From: Bryum argenteum
Taxonomy: Eukaryota > Streptophyta > Bryopsida > Bryales > Bryaceae
DNA: 64,000 bases
Reading direction: 5' to 3'
NCBI GenBank assembly: GCA_037043015.1
Contig: CM073330.1
Coordinates: 4,365,263 to 4,429,262, forward strand
Shown here: positions 33,214-46,611 of the stretch, piece after piece
How positions within the stretch are numbered: position 1 is the stretch's first letter
Layout: each line of letters begins with the position of its first letter
Made by a program: the position numbers and the translations under genes
The notes under the pieces: generated by a model
What the model was told of the DNA's origin: nothing
Seen by the model: the letters and a program-made list of their open reading frames with translations, nothing else
The model's database searches: none

Positions 33214-33456
33214 AACGCCATATTCGTTAAATTGGTCAATCCCTATTATTTTGGCCGCTTGAAATAGTGTATATAGCACAAATGAAAACAATGCCATGTA
33301 GATAATTACATTAAAATCAACATGCATTGAGAGGACTAAAATAAATTATTAATATATTTTCCCATCTTAAGACTTTTTTGTTTCACTTTACTCAATTTTT
33401 TGAATAGTGTGCGGCTAAATATAAAGGGGATTGGGCCAATTTAACAAATATGGGGT
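33214..33456. mobile_element. MITE copy A with TCATG target duplication
   Basis: Left end AACGCCATATTCGTTAAATT, right end AATTTAACAAATATGGGGTT (inverted repeats with few mismatches). TCATG flanks both sides (33209-33213 and 33457-33461). The unrelated copy of the host sequence at 24763-24785 reads CCAATCTCATGGGTTAGAGA without an insertion, which confirms the borders. Confidence 0.85.
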
Positions 33457-33479
33457 TCATGGCTTGGAGACATTAATTA

Positions 33480-36400
33480 GAGTCCCATCTCTTCTTTTCT
33501 ACACCGACAATTCAACAAAAATTTCCACATGAGGGTGATGATGTGCTATACCTGTCGTAAAAATATGAGGTTTTTTCGAGCACTTCAAAGCAGTTCGATT
33601 TCAACATAAGTACAAAGCAACCCCTGCTTGAACAATTTCCATCAATCTTCTCATCGGTGGCATTCTCTTGAAAATTGGGCGATTTCAATGCTCGTTTTTT
33701 GAAACAAAAGATATGTTAGTCTTTTTTCTTTCAGCGGTGCCGATCGACAGACGTGACCCACACCAATGAGAAATTGAGCTTGTCATAAGAGCTAGTCAAA
33801 AAAACAAGAGCGAAGCTCGAAACCCCCCGTCCTTTAGGAGTTAAATAATTAATTTGTCGTTAAAAATACCTAAGTAAGGCTCATGATCATGATTTTGAAA
33901 ACTAGTAACTACAGTAACAAGTCTCATTGTTAATTTTAATAACAAGTTGATACTGTAATGGCTGTTGACAAAGTGACATAATTTGGCTTCTTAACCAAAA
34001 GGTGGAGTAGTCCTATTGACTCCAAATTTTCCTTGCTTAGCGGTGGCATGAACCAAGTTAAAGTTTATATCCTTTCATAAAATCCATATTTAGTTTTAAG
34101 ATGAGGTTCTTTGGAGGTGGAATTTTTTAATCAAAGATTTGAGGTTGATCAAGAAACTCCACCTTCAAGAAGTGTTTTTGCTTATATTGATCATGCTATC
34201 TTATCATCCCGGGCAAAGTTTTCCATTAGTGTAAGCTTCAAATCTCTTAGTCTTAGTCTCTGTAGATTCAAAAATCTCAAACTTTCTAAATGATGGTTTT
34301 ATAATTGAAATTCGACTTTGTTAATTATACCACATACACCTTGCAGTATAGGGAGCACCCAATACATCCCTTGAGAAAAAATGATACTTTTAACCACATC
34401 AAATGGGCTTCCCAACATCCCAAAAACCCATTTGGTTTTTAAGAATTTTTGAAGGTTAAGGTTTTTACCACAAAAACTAGATTTATATTGGAATCTAATC
34501 CAACAAGCTTGGGTAAAATTCAATGATGGTTTAAGGACATCTAGATGCTTGAAAATAATTAATTTCTTCTCTTTTTTCATTGTAGAAACATCATTGCAAG
34601 TCCAATACCAGATGTGTTTAGATAGAAAGTATTCCAACTACAAATTTTTTGGATTTCATGATAATCCAAAAAAATAATGAAATTTGATTCCACATAATTG
34701 ACTTGCAATGGTACAACATGCCTAATGTCAGAAAACCAAAACTAAAGCTACTTTCACTAAAATGCATGCCATTAATTTACACTATCTTGTATGGGTCTCC
34801 AATTTTTACCACCTAAATTAGACTTGATTTGAGACCCAACCCAAGTGATTGTGTCCGAAATAGAATTTCGTTGAAGAAGGTATGGCTTTACAAACAAAAA
34901 AAATATTCATCCAAAATACCGTTTTCCAACACTCCGGAGCACTTTGGGGTTCATGAAAAGCTCGTTGGGGGTAGATTAGAGCAATCCTGTTTGCAGATCT
35001 TCCAATCAACTGATGTACTTTCTTGTATTTTTATGAGATGTTGATTTTCTTACAAGAATATACTAAGACGAAAGAGCAATGAAGTGACAAAAGGGAACTA
35101 CACTAAATAGGTAGATTAGTGTTAAATACACTATCTGGTATAAACATGTTATAAATTTTTAGTGTTAAACAATATTTTTACCCGCTACACTAGCTAAGAT
35201 GGTGATTCTTACATAGTATTAGAATAAATACTCTTTGTAATTGTTTTTTTTTTTGCCTATACCTGAAAGTTATAAAAACCTGAAACTAATCTACCTATTT
35301 AGAGTAGTCCATGCATGATTCCTGTTGGTAAACGTTACCTTGAGCAGAGGCTGGATACAAAATAAAGCTGCTTGGAAATGGTTGAAGCTGCTAAGTCACG
35401 AATGTTATCTTTGATGATACATAAGCTCCACTTCCTTAGTTTGCAATGAAAAAAAAACTCCCACTATTTCTGTTCAAGAATCAGAACTCTCTAGAAATTG
35501 CAAAAATTAAATAATCAAATAAAAATAAATAAAATAAAATGTAGACTGTAGTATTTAACTTCAACAAGTCTGCAACGAAAAATAGACTGCAGTAACTAAA
35601 AACTATTTTGAAGAATGGACTGCAGTATTTAACTAAAAATGAACTTAGTTTCGTACAAGTCAGGGTAGATGAAATATCCAAATCTCAATCATATAATCTT
35701 GTTAGAGAATCTTAACCCTTAAACGTCAGACCCAGCCCGAGGGGTTGGGTTTTTTTTTGAGAGAATCTTGCTCATAACTTACACTCCATTATACCAAATG
35801 GAATTTTTAGAATTCCGAACTGAGCACCTTAAAGAGATCTATACTTTCTTAGAATAGAGCTCAAGCAAATTATGAATAGAATAATGCTAAAATTGGATTT
35901 TAAAAGAGATTTTGGGTGTGGTATCAGGAAAGCATATGACGTTTAAGGGTTAAACAAATTTGAAGTCACCAAGCCTCATAGATAGTTTGCAAGATGATTA
36001 TATATTGGTACCTTAATAAGGTTATAAAAATCCATTCGTTTCAATTTGGAGTTGAAATCCCCTTAAAACTATAACCTATTCCAATTTTCCATCCAAGAAA
36101 CCTCTATCTAGAAAATTGTTGAATCGTATTTCCACGAACACCTCCGTGCAAAAAACAATCATTTAAAAAAATCCAACTCAAATATGAGAATTGTGCCATT
36201 AAAATTTTACAAAGGAGATTATATCTATAACTAAATTGCTTGCAGTGAATGCTTGTTCTCAAAACATCTTGGATTAAATTAAGGTAAAAATCACAAAAAC
36301 TAAAGTTGAATTGGAATTCAACTGAAAATAATCTTTAAATGTGATGTTTGCTGGATGAATGAGATACAACTCAAGGATGAAGTTCTTTTTTCAACAAGAT

Positions 36401-39400
36401 ACATCAATCAAAACCTAATACCACAAAATTTATTCCAAAAAAAATCTTTCAACTAGATAGTTGTTGGCCTTCATTGAAAAAATAACACTAGTGTAGAAGT
36501 TATTGACGAAAAATAAATTTTGATTTTAAAAACAAGCTTGGAACACTCAAATATGTTCCATGTTGTGGAGAGTTGAAACTCGCACAAAGAGAACACCATG
36601 AATCTACAGCATCTTAGGTTGGAATAAGTTAGAGCTTTATCATCAACTCATTAAGGATATACTTCATCTCGGAGCACAACAAATTTTGTAAAAAAAAAAA
36701 CATTGAATAAAGAAATATCACTCTTCATCATTTTGGATTATCATCAAAACAAATAAATATGACAACTTGTCTTACAATTCAAAATTTAGAGAATCTGGGT
36801 ATCGTTAACTTAAATACCTCATAAAATTTCCACTGTCTTGCATATTTAGGAAAAAACACAAGCTTCATATCGACTTAAGTTTGACCTTTTGGGGTTCAAT
36901 GACCATAACAAGTTATCAATGGCCTCATGTAATGAATCTAAAATACTCAAATTCCTATTTGTAAACACCTGTTGGAGGATGAGTTTAAAACAATATTGAA
37001 TGTTCTTGAGAGAAGCAAGAATTCAAGATTAAAATAAAGACATCATGGCAAGTGCTTGCCATTGCCTATCAAGGAAATCTAATATGAAGTTGGATATTGA
37101 TGTTGTGAATTGATTCTAAGTAGTCTTTGAACGAAAGCAAAGATTTATTGCAATTGTTTAAACTGAAAGTAGAGAACCTAATTTGCACTGGATTAAACTT
37201 GTCGAGACTTGTTGCAAACTGAACTTACTAAGTATCTAATAGGCTCTTCAATCAAACTTAACATTTACCTGTGCTGGCTCTCAAGAAGTCAGAGAATCCA
37301 GAACTCTGCATGTGCAGGGACTGCTTGCATTGTACATACATTTCAGGAAAGGAACTTTAGTTACACTGTTTGATTGATGGCAACCTTGGGAGCACAGATT
37401 CACGTGCTTGATGCGAGCTCCCGCAACAGTCCGTGAAGACAGGTATTATCAAATCATGTACCTTCTGCTGGCACAGAAGAAGACGACCGTCCATAATGCA
37501 TGTTCCATCAACGCTGAACTCTGAACGGCTGCTACAGCCTTTGATCGTATGCTCATGTATTAAAAGAGGTAACCTTGAACTCTTTCCTCATCTCACTCAT
37601 TCCTTGCTCTCTTGTGACCCCAGTGAGAGGCCTCACCTATCTATCCCTCGATCCTTTGCTTTCTGGAGTGCCCAGACTGGTATTATTCTGCATTTGCTAA
37701 ATTGCAATGCGTGTTGTCCGAGAGAAGGAAACGTCCACTCCTTTGTCTGTCGAGCGTTAGCTCCATCTCTGCGTGCCTCAGGTGCACTCTAGGAGAGACG
37801 GAGACGGAGCTAGTGTTTGGCAGGAAATGCACGCCATCAGTTCTGCTAGTCGATTGTCTTTTGAAAATAGGAGGTGAAGATCGACGTGATCAACTGGACA
37901 CAGCACAACGTTTAGTTTGGCGTGCTGCGTTCGGTTCATCGTGTCGAGCATCATCTTCTAGGACTCATAGTGTTCAAGGCGTGACAATGCATAGAACATC
38001 ACATTTTTGTCATGTGAACCCGAACCCAAAAATTTAAGCAGGATGGTTACTTGTGGTTCTAGTCGATCGATGGATTCCCAACCTCACCGGCTGATTCTAG
38101 TTGATGAAGCGATAAAATTTCATCTTTCACATTCCTTGACTTTCCCCAGTGATTCGTTCTCCAATGACACTCTCTCAATGAATGTTTCCGAATTGAGAGA
38201 CACTGTAGAGCGAGGACACTGGAAAGTTCACGACTGTAATGCAACAACAGTCACTCACACCAGAGTAAAACATAGTTCGAGCACGCGGTCCACAGGTGGT
38301 TTTGCCTGATGTCATACCTTGACGAAACTTTGAAATGTCATTGCATCTTCTACTGGGAATAGCCTTCACAGTAACTTCATCCTTCTCCAGCCCACTAAGC
38401 TTGTGATGACTGCATAATTACTGCATAATCATGTGTTGTTTGTTTGTGTGAAGACAATGTTCCTTACTGTTCCTTACTGTTTCTGAGTCTGAGAGGCTCT
38501 GTTATGTTCATCCTGTGCTTGTATTTGGCTCCATTGAAGCAGATCCGAAAAGTGTGCATGCTCGTTCTGTTGCCGGTACCAGTACAACTATATAATGTCT
38601 CCAAGACTTGCAAACTATCATTTGTGCACGTGAGAACATTCTGCTGCGACTGTAAATGGAAGTTGGATAATATTGTAGTTGAGTGCACATGCTTTGGAAA
38701 TGGCGATGGGTTCAGATATAAATGATGCAGTGAAGAACTGTTACTGTGTCTAAACGCCTTCATGGTTAGTGATTACAAGATTAGTCTTACTTAGTTAGTT
38801 CTTTAATAAGGATTAATGGTAAAGTCGAAGTGGATATTTTGTAATCAAGCTAAGGTTGAAAAGTGTTTGTTTGGTTCTATCACAAGAGGGTGATGGTCTG
38901 GTTGGGGTACCCAAAAAGGTTGTCCCATGAACAATTGCACTCTATGCTGGTGTGACAAACATATCCATTTTTAAACTGTAATACAATAAGACTTCATTAG
39001 ATGTGGTTTTAGTTGTCTATACTTATAATGTATCAAGAAAAAAAATTAAAAATTAAAAAAAATATTTTGAAGTAATTTTATTTGATTTTTTAGTTGAAAA
39101 AGTAAGTCATGTCCCAATAACCTAAAATCCATAGAATCAAGCAAATGGAATATCAACCATTTTTATTTTAGTATGATTTTTGAATATGACCTACATCTTC
39201 TTGTATAGAATACAAAATAATTTAATTAATAATAAAAAAATTAATTCATTGTGCACTATAATGCCTGCAAATCCCCAAATTCAACACTTTTTCCCTCATC
39301 TATGAATGGATCCAAAAAAAATTAAAAATCTAAAAGAAAATCTATAGGCATATATACTTTGATTTCAGTGAGGTGCATGATATTTTATTTTCTATTTTAG

Positions 39401-39900
39401 GGTCTTTTTACTTGATTAAAATGACTAAATTAGACAAACTTTGGAGGCTTTCAATAAAAATAACCTAATTAGTGTGTCCAAAAAGTGATACCCCAAGCTT
39501 ACCATTGCCCAAGATTAGTTGTTTGCTAACAGTAAGATCGAAAATATCTTATCTACAATATAAAGACCCATAGAGACTATCAATCCAGGGATGAAAATTT
39601 AAGGAGAAGTATAATAAAATTTTGTTATTCATTGTAAAGTGAAAGTGTTACAAACAGATCTGTTATAACCAAGAAAATACCAGATAGAAAGATGTTCACC
39701 TTCATTGTTGATGCAAAAAAATCAAAAAATCAAAAATTAAAATTCACCAAGACATAGATTGAAGTTGATCCGCATCATCTATAATAATTCTTAATATACC
39801 TAGGATCATCAAAAATGCATGTCATATATGTCTTCAAGCATCTTGGTTAAATAAAAAGTTTCTACCACAAAAACTAGTAAGAGTTGAATCGGAATAAACA
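33480..39900 (+). repeat. Dispersed repeat family, copy 2 (most complete)
   Basis: 33500-34290 matches copy 1. 36790-38870 matches the reverse complement of 60230-62380, and 39540-39900 matches the reverse complement of 59600-60090. It contains a TTAA-flanked insertion at 35712-35953. Frames at 37433-38309 give related but broken peptides in copies 2 and 3 (EDRRDQLDTAQ; AFGSSCRAS), showing a shared, formerly or pseudo-coding segment of unknown nature. No reverse transcriptase or transposase motif was seen. Confidence 0.65.
35712..35953. mobile_element. piggyBac-like non-autonomous element (TTAA ends)
   Basis: TTAACCCTTAAACGTCA at 35712-35728 is matched exactly by its inverse TGACGTTTAAGGGTTAA at 35937-35953. 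TTAA target duplication with terminal repeats starting CCC is the hallmark of piggyBac elements. There is no coding capacity in about 234 bp. Confidence 0.75.
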
Positions 39901-42900
39901 ACTTCAAAATATAAGGATGAATGAAGGACATATGCCACATTTAACTGAATCTCGACTCATTCACGAATAATGGACTGGAGAAAATTTCGGAAATTACAAT
40001 TTTGTGGAACGATGATCACACCAATTGAAAATTTGCATCGATCGGGGGATGTGAGTATCATTATATTCTCCAAAGATCCCCCGAGTTACATGCATTTTTG
40101 TGTTCACACTGTATCTTACTCACATGAGTATGGGGGATCCCCGTTGCCATCCAAGTGCGCCATCCAAGTGCACATTTTCATTGCATGCTAGGGTCTCCAA
40201 TCGTGCAGAAATGTCACTCAAACATTCTAATTTGGGTAAATATCTCATTGTCCATATGAATGGGTGAGCATGGACCTTTGGGCTTGTCCACGTGATAGAA
40301 ATCGGCTTGAGTTGGACTTGCTACTTGCCGTTGCATGATTTGTGAAACCCGTCGAAGTGAGGAGGGGAGAAGGCTTGGTATCGTCATGTGGATATCAAAG
40401 CAATATCTAAAGCAAAATCCAATGTTAAAAAGTTATTCCATGTCACTGTTGCCACTTCCCATACTTCCTCTCATGTAGCAACCACTTGCTCAAGACTCAC
40501 TGCCATTGCTCTTGTGTGGATTTGACCTCATATGGGCTGATGTGGATTGCTCAACGCAAGTTTCAATATGGTATAGTTGTACATAGTGAAGTTCACGCGG
40601 ACAAGAAAAGCCTCAAAGTGATTTCGTGGCGACCATATATGAAATTCTTGAACACGAATTTTTAAACTCAATGTTGGGAAATCCAACCGTAGGATCATGT
40701 TTATGATTCTCTAACCTGTTTAACCTATGATCCATTTCAATCAAATTTCTCAGTACAAATTTTCACAAATATTGAGTCAAAGTTTCATTTTTTGTAAAAC
40801 AATATTAATATATCTTTCTTAAGTAAATGGTCACGATTCAGGCTTCACTCTCCTTTACAAGTTAACGGTGTAAGTGATTTATGTGCATTGGCAAAGCAAG
40901 TAGCTAGAAGATTGAACACACTCAAATAAACATTTTGAGACTCCTTCATATTTTGTTATGAATTTGTGGGTTAGACTTGGAGGTGTTTCTAAAATAAACT
41001 TGTCTACAATGTTCACTTGAATATATTGAGAAGTTATTATGACCTCTTGCAAAGTTCATTTTAGTGGATCATTTTTGGTATATAGCCAAATTTTCCTCTG
41101 CACATGATGTAGTACGTTCAATAATGGTAGAAATTTTAATTTGGGGATAATGGATAAATTCAGTTGTGTAAGAAATGAGTGTGCATGTGCAACATAATTA
41201 GAAGATTGGACCAATTGAAATCATTAATTTTTCTACTTTGGTCAACTTAAATGAAGCTTAGGGTCAAGTTTTTGTATTTTACACTGCAATTTGTCTTTGA
41301 TGTGGTAATACATGATAGTATGTGGTAGAATATACACTATAAATATTTAATCTTTACCAAAAAAAAAAAAAAAAAAAAAAAACTCATATTCAACATTTTG
41401 AATTTTAAACTTTGTTTTATTCATAATTTGTCAAAAGTGGAGATTTTAAATTCTTTAAGAACATTACACCTCAAAGTCAAAGACTTATAATAGAGGTATC
41501 CACTCACCATTCACCTTTTTTGTGAATTAAATATGCTTGATGTGATGCATGTATACCAAATCGTCGTTCTTATACCTTCTTCTATAAAATAAATCGCATG
41601 AAGGTTAGTCAAGCCAAATAATTTTTGAAGTTTTTTGCATGGGCATACGACGCATACACAACGTAGTAATGTCCATCTTGAAAAAAGATGAGCAAAGTGT
41701 TTGGGGTTAACAATCATGAAGTTCCCCTCTGCACATAGTACCTTAGATCTCTAAGGCCATTGTTGTATGATCATGGAAAGACAAGAATGTTATATGGTCT
41801 ATTCTAAGTGCCACTTTTCCAAACAAATTCTAAATCATCAAAGTCTACCGTGACGAGTCTTTTAGAATTGTCGTCTTGGATCATTGTAGCCCATTGACAC
41901 AAAACATTTGGCCCACAGTGGTTGAATTTCACATGAATTTGGTCACGATTTGCGGATTTCTATTGTAGTTTAATGTGCCAATTCACACAATAGTGCCATT
42001 CTAACCAAATAGATATTGTACAAAAGTGTTCCTTACTAGTATGAGAAATTCCCCAAATTCTATGTAATAAATATAATTTCTTGTTGCCGTTATGTATTTC
42101 AACCTCTGAAACTCCAAGTAAGTTGAATTGCCTTTTTGTTGTATCAAACAACTTAGTTGAAGGGGTTAAAATCAACATTTTTGCCTAAGATTTTATTGAG
42201 TGTTTCGTATACTACAAAGTTGATTTGGAATATTCTACAAAGTCAAATTTTGATTTTTGAATTCTTCATAATCAGTGTAACATTTTGACATTGTGGTCTT
42301 TTGACATATAGATATTAAACTGTGTAAGTAAGTAACTGAAATGATAGGGTTTAGGATAAGAGTAAAGGTTTAGGGTGGCTACACATGTAGCCACTAAAAC
42401 TTATAACCCTCAAATTGACAAATAGTGTTAAAAAGGTAGTAAAGTTAAGCACACTATTTATCAACTCTCACTAAACACACTATTTAGTGTACAGCTTTGT
42501 GCCACGTACTACGACTTACATTTCTTGAAATATGCATCGGATGGATTGTTGACATGATTTCCAAACATTTGATTTGCTTTCTCATTTTTTTATCACATAT
42601 TGATTTTGTTTGCAAGAACACCCTAGAATGAAAGAGCATACTTAGAAGTGAAAGAAGAGAGCTAGACTACGCATGCTTGCCATTAATAGTGTTTCCTCTA
42701 ACACACAAGCTGGGTACAAAAATAGTTGCACTTTTAAGTTTTTTTGTTCAACTTCAACCTTTCTTGAAATTGCACCTCAAAAAGAGTGAAAGTACTTGCA
42801 TTGCTATTTATCAATGTAAGAATATCTTATCAAAATCACATTGATAATAAAGCCCCTCAAACCTTAATATAACTCATTCTACTTACATCAACCACCCATA

Positions 42901-43379
42901 CGTAAATCTGCAACCTATATTTGTAAACTGTGAGGGGGCTCTGCAGTATAAGCCTATCAAAACTGGATAATTTTTACCAAAGTTGTGTAAGAACCTGCAC
43001 AACAGCCTGCTGACTACGAAGAACGAAATGAACGGATATCTACAAAAACACCTGAATTTTATTCTGACTTGATTTGAGGCGAAAATTCACCTGCTCCAAT
43101 TTCGTAGTAATGGATGGTCACTTTAATTTCTTTCTTTTTCGATAAAATATCACAGGCTCTACACCCCTGCACATGTACACCCAAATGTCAGAGCAAACCC
43201 AAATGTCTATGATTGTCTTTGCTAAACAATGTGCACAACAATGAAACCAATCTCTGCACATGCAATTTGAGAATGTACACATCAATGACTATAAACACTG
43301 TCTACGTCCAGTGTCAATATACAAAAAGCAGCTGAGTTGAAGAAATTCCTTGGAAGAAAGTAGTAGTGTAATGGACTAG
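39901..43379. other. AT-rich intergenic DNA, no supported gene
   Basis: It has an A-run at 41358-41382. CCATCCAAGTGC repeats at about 40146 and 40159. Scattered frames of 60-73 codons lack domains. Confidence 0.5.
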
Positions 43380-43439
43380 AATAGATAGCTGAAAGCTTTA
43401 CCTTGAGGGCAAGAATTGGATTGCAAGTCCGAGTCCGTA

Positions 43440-45167
43440 TCACTTCTTTGGATGATTCCGCTGCTCTGCATCCAATGTGTTACTGGATGCACTGCTGATC
43501 GTAGTATCCTCTTGATCGGGCATGCTCTGGGACATGAACAATTGCAAAAGAGCTGATTCGTTGGAAGTCCAAGGCGATAACCCGAAAGTGTGTTCTCCTG
43601 CGATGTTTGGAGCGTCAAACTGCCGCATGTGACTTGGGGATCTGCTCTCCACCATGCTGGGGACGGAAAGAGTAATTTCCTCAGTCTCTGGCTCAGTCTC
43701 TAGCTCATTGGCTAACTCATTCGACTGATCATTCAGTTGCTCATTCGATCGCTCATTCGATTGCTCGTTCGCTGGCTCGTCCGGTGGTTCATTCGCTGGC
43801 TCATTCGCTAACTCATTCGCGTGCCCATTTGCTTGCTCAATCGCTGGCTCCATCGCTTGCTCAATCGCTAGCCACATCTCTAGCTCAATCGCTGGCTCCA
43901 TCGCTGGCCCAAACATACTCTGTATTGCAAATAACAAGAACATCGTAAGCATAAGATACACAAAGAAGTCAGCACTTTCGGGGTTAGCTGAATCTAGCTT
44001 GCTACTTGAAGGCCTCTTTTTGGGTGGCACCTGGTTCTAGCCAGAAATCAGGTTCTATTCCAAATGCTTTTGGGTCGTATAGCCGACAAAATTTATTTCC
44101 TTGAGGTTGAAATTTTGGATTATCGGTCTCGACTTCTCCACAAAACAAAGAAATCAATGCTTAGATCAGGGTTGTGTGCACTTTACCGTAGGCAATATCG
44201 CTGGGTCAGCCCACTGATCCCAATGCGCTTGGGTATCGTCCGGTGGTGTCACCTGCATACAACGATTCGACAAGTGAGAATTTTAGCAAGAATGAAGGAA
44301 GAGGATTCTATGCATTACTACAGTAACAGCCTTCAATTTTCAAGTTCAACGCACAATTGACCAAACAGCCACAGCATCTAGTCACTTTAACTGCCGTGAA
44401 GGCCATCGGCAAAGAAGGAAATGACCGAGTAAACTTGTTGGAAAATTAACTTTCTTAGCAGATGACAACATCACTTTCTGGCAATCGTAGACTTCAGGTA
44501 ATTGGAGGCACAAAAGGGATGTTTACAAGAGAATCAGCTACAATCACTGGACAGGTTAGTTCACATGATACGATACAAGATCTAAGAGATCGGTAGTCAC
44601 CACACATACTAAAAGCTTCTGGATATGGCAGATGAGAAACCTGAACACTTCAAAATGAACTACTCCTGAACAACTCTGAACTGCCCTTGAAAGATTTTCC
44701 AGAGTATGGCCATTGTCAATGCGTCAAAATTCATGTTAAATGTAAGTTACTCAACAGTGGAATGTTTGATCTATCTCAGAGTAAAGAAAATTGAAACTTA
44801 CAGGTTGGATGCTCGCGTTCCTGGCTGCTCGCTTGCGATCACAAACTTCTTTAACAATGCAGTACCACTCCTCATTATAAGCAGTAGGCAGTATCAAAGA
44901 TTTTCTCTCTCTCTTACTCAGTAGCAAGTGATGACCACCAATTGTGAGATTACAATGGGTTTCAATGCGTTTGTAAACCTTCACAAGGGTATCCCATCTG
45001 TTTCGACATGCACGAGCTGATCGAGCAGGTCGTCGGGAATCTGCCACTGCAATTCTTTCCGAAACTGCCGCAGCAATTGTATTCCACATACCGTCCTCAT
45101 CGTAGCGACTTTTCTCTTCTGCGAGAATCTTAGTCTCGCCACGGCTCCACTTTATTTCTCTCGGCAT
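43440..45167 (-). CDS. Trihelix (GT/SANT-like) DNA-binding protein gene
   Basis: Proposed exons on the minus strand: 45167-44802 (122 codons, donor CCT/GTAAGT), 44252-44187 (22 codons, acceptor TTGTATGCAG, donor ACG/GTAAAG) and 44030-43440 (196 codons with stop, acceptor TAGAACCAG); all junctions are phase 0. Exon 1 is a trihelix domain: IKWSRGETKILAEEKSRYDE, a central MWNTIAAAVSERI helix and ARACRNRWDTLVKVYKRIET, the typical third helix with conserved Trp residues; it ends in a basic stretch (CDRKRAARN). Exon 2 encodes PPDDTQAHWDQWADPA. Exon 3 has a Lys/Arg patch (PPKKRPSSSK), a repetitive N-E/A-N-E segment and an acidic Ser-rich end. A hydrophobic stretch (YLMLTMFLLFAIQ) just before a TTGCAATACAG acceptor may really be a further small intron. 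Probably a nuclear transcription factor. Confidence 0.65.
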
Positions 45168-46022
45168 CTTTTCTGCACCTCTACACTTGCACCAGCTCGC
45201 TCAGGCTGCTGCTTCTATCAGTAGAAAGCCTAATGCTCAGATTCCTTTCAGCTCGACTATGGCGACTACTGTAGACAACGACAAGTGCAAGGATCGACTG
45301 GAAATCTAGTGGACGATTCAAGGAATTTCTTACTAGGTAGTACAACTTCACCAGGGTGCAGCACGATCGTTTCTCGAGTAAGGAACGGCGAAGGGAAGAT
45401 CGAGCAAGAAATGGATGCCTCCGTCTCTCATTCTGCTCAAAAAGTGGCGGGAGTGATAACTCTGAGCAGGACTATCAACAGAGCTGCTTACGACATTACT
45501 AACAAAGACACGAGAATCAACGAATTTGCAGAGCAATAAAAGCTCCAAAGCTCCATCGCCATGTCCAAGACAGTCATCGGAATCGGAAATAATCGGAATC
45601 GGGAATAATCGGAATCATAACGAAACCAGAATGCAAAGAGGAGCCCAGGTATGAGTGGGCAGCTCCCCATTGGTTGAGGGAAGGGTGGTCATGGGCGCCC
45701 GTAAAGTGCTACCGGCGTTTCTCGGAACATCAGCCAATGGGATTTTTCCTTCAGAATCCTTAGAGTCTTCCATTTGGACCCTCGACGACCGTTTTTGACA
45801 TTTTTGAACTTGAAATGGGGCATGCAGCTCCAAATTACTCTAGGAGCCTACTCCTTGGCATTTTAAGCCTATACATCAAAAATTTAGTGGGCTCTTTACC
45901 ACTCCCCTCCCCTCCCTTGCCCCGAGAAACGCTCGTAGCACTGATTTACAATGATCGGGCGGTCATGCCCCACATAACCACAACCTTCCTTGTGATTAGG
46001 ACTGACAAGTCCTCCATCATCG
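45168..46022. other. 5' flank of the trihelix gene
   Basis: It carries AATCGGAAT(C/A) repeats near 45577-45615 and no clear TATA motif. A plus-strand frame at 45285-45539 lacks a recognisable domain. The copia insertion begins about 860 bp upstream of the trihelix start codon. Confidence 0.45.
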
Positions 46023-46027
46023 ATCTT

Positions 46028-46284
46028 TGTTGTGAGCAAGAGATTGACAAAAAAGAAGTGAGGAGAGGCTAGCTCTCGTGTAACTTTATATAAAAGGTAG
46101 AACTAAAGTTTAACTTGGGTTTTACCCATGATTTGCCCATGCATCCTTCTATTGTAACTCCTTGTTAAAGGATGGGGTTGATCTCATGCACCAACTCATA
46201 GTTAGTGGTTGGTGCTAATTACATGCATTAACTAACTAATAGTATAGTAACTTACAGTAGGAGTAGAACATTCTATTTACAACA
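46028..46284 (-). repeat. 3' LTR of the copia element
   Basis: 257 bp; on the plus strand it starts TGTTGTGAGCAAGAG and ends CTATTTACAACA, giving the canonical TG...CA. It contains TTTATATAAA near 46085, a likely TATA or poly(A) region. Confidence 0.95.
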
Positions 46285-46425
46285 CTCCTCCTCGAATACT
46301 GAAGTTAACTATACTAGTGTTTGTGTCTATATACTCCTCCTCAAACACTAGATACCTCGTTAAAAACTACCTTTTAGTAAAAACCTATTTCATAGGAAAA
46401 ACTCAAAATGTAGAAAAGGGTGTAT

Positions 46426-46611
46426 CTAGCTCAACTCATGTAGGAGCCGCATTCCAGCGACTTGTACAAGTAGACGATGAGTGTGGGCTGGAAGGGCCTT
46501 CGTAAGAAGATCAGCAATATTGTGAGTGGATTCGATCTTCTGCACTTGGATTTGTCCACTCATCACCAAATCATGAGTGTAGCTAAAGATCTGCGGATCA
46601 ATGTGCTTCAC
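46426..46611 (-). pseudogene. C-terminal end of copia RNase H
   Basis: It reads KHIDPQIFSYTHDLVMSGQI and then NIADLLTKALP, the typical end of copia RNase H. It is displaced by one frame from the main RT frame, which stops at 46608, so a single-base loss disconnects it. Confidence 0.85.

Noticed and set aside
45285-45539. 84-codon plus-strand frame divergent from the trihelix gene
   Set aside because: No ATG in frame at its start, no domain; promoter-region chance ORF is likelier.
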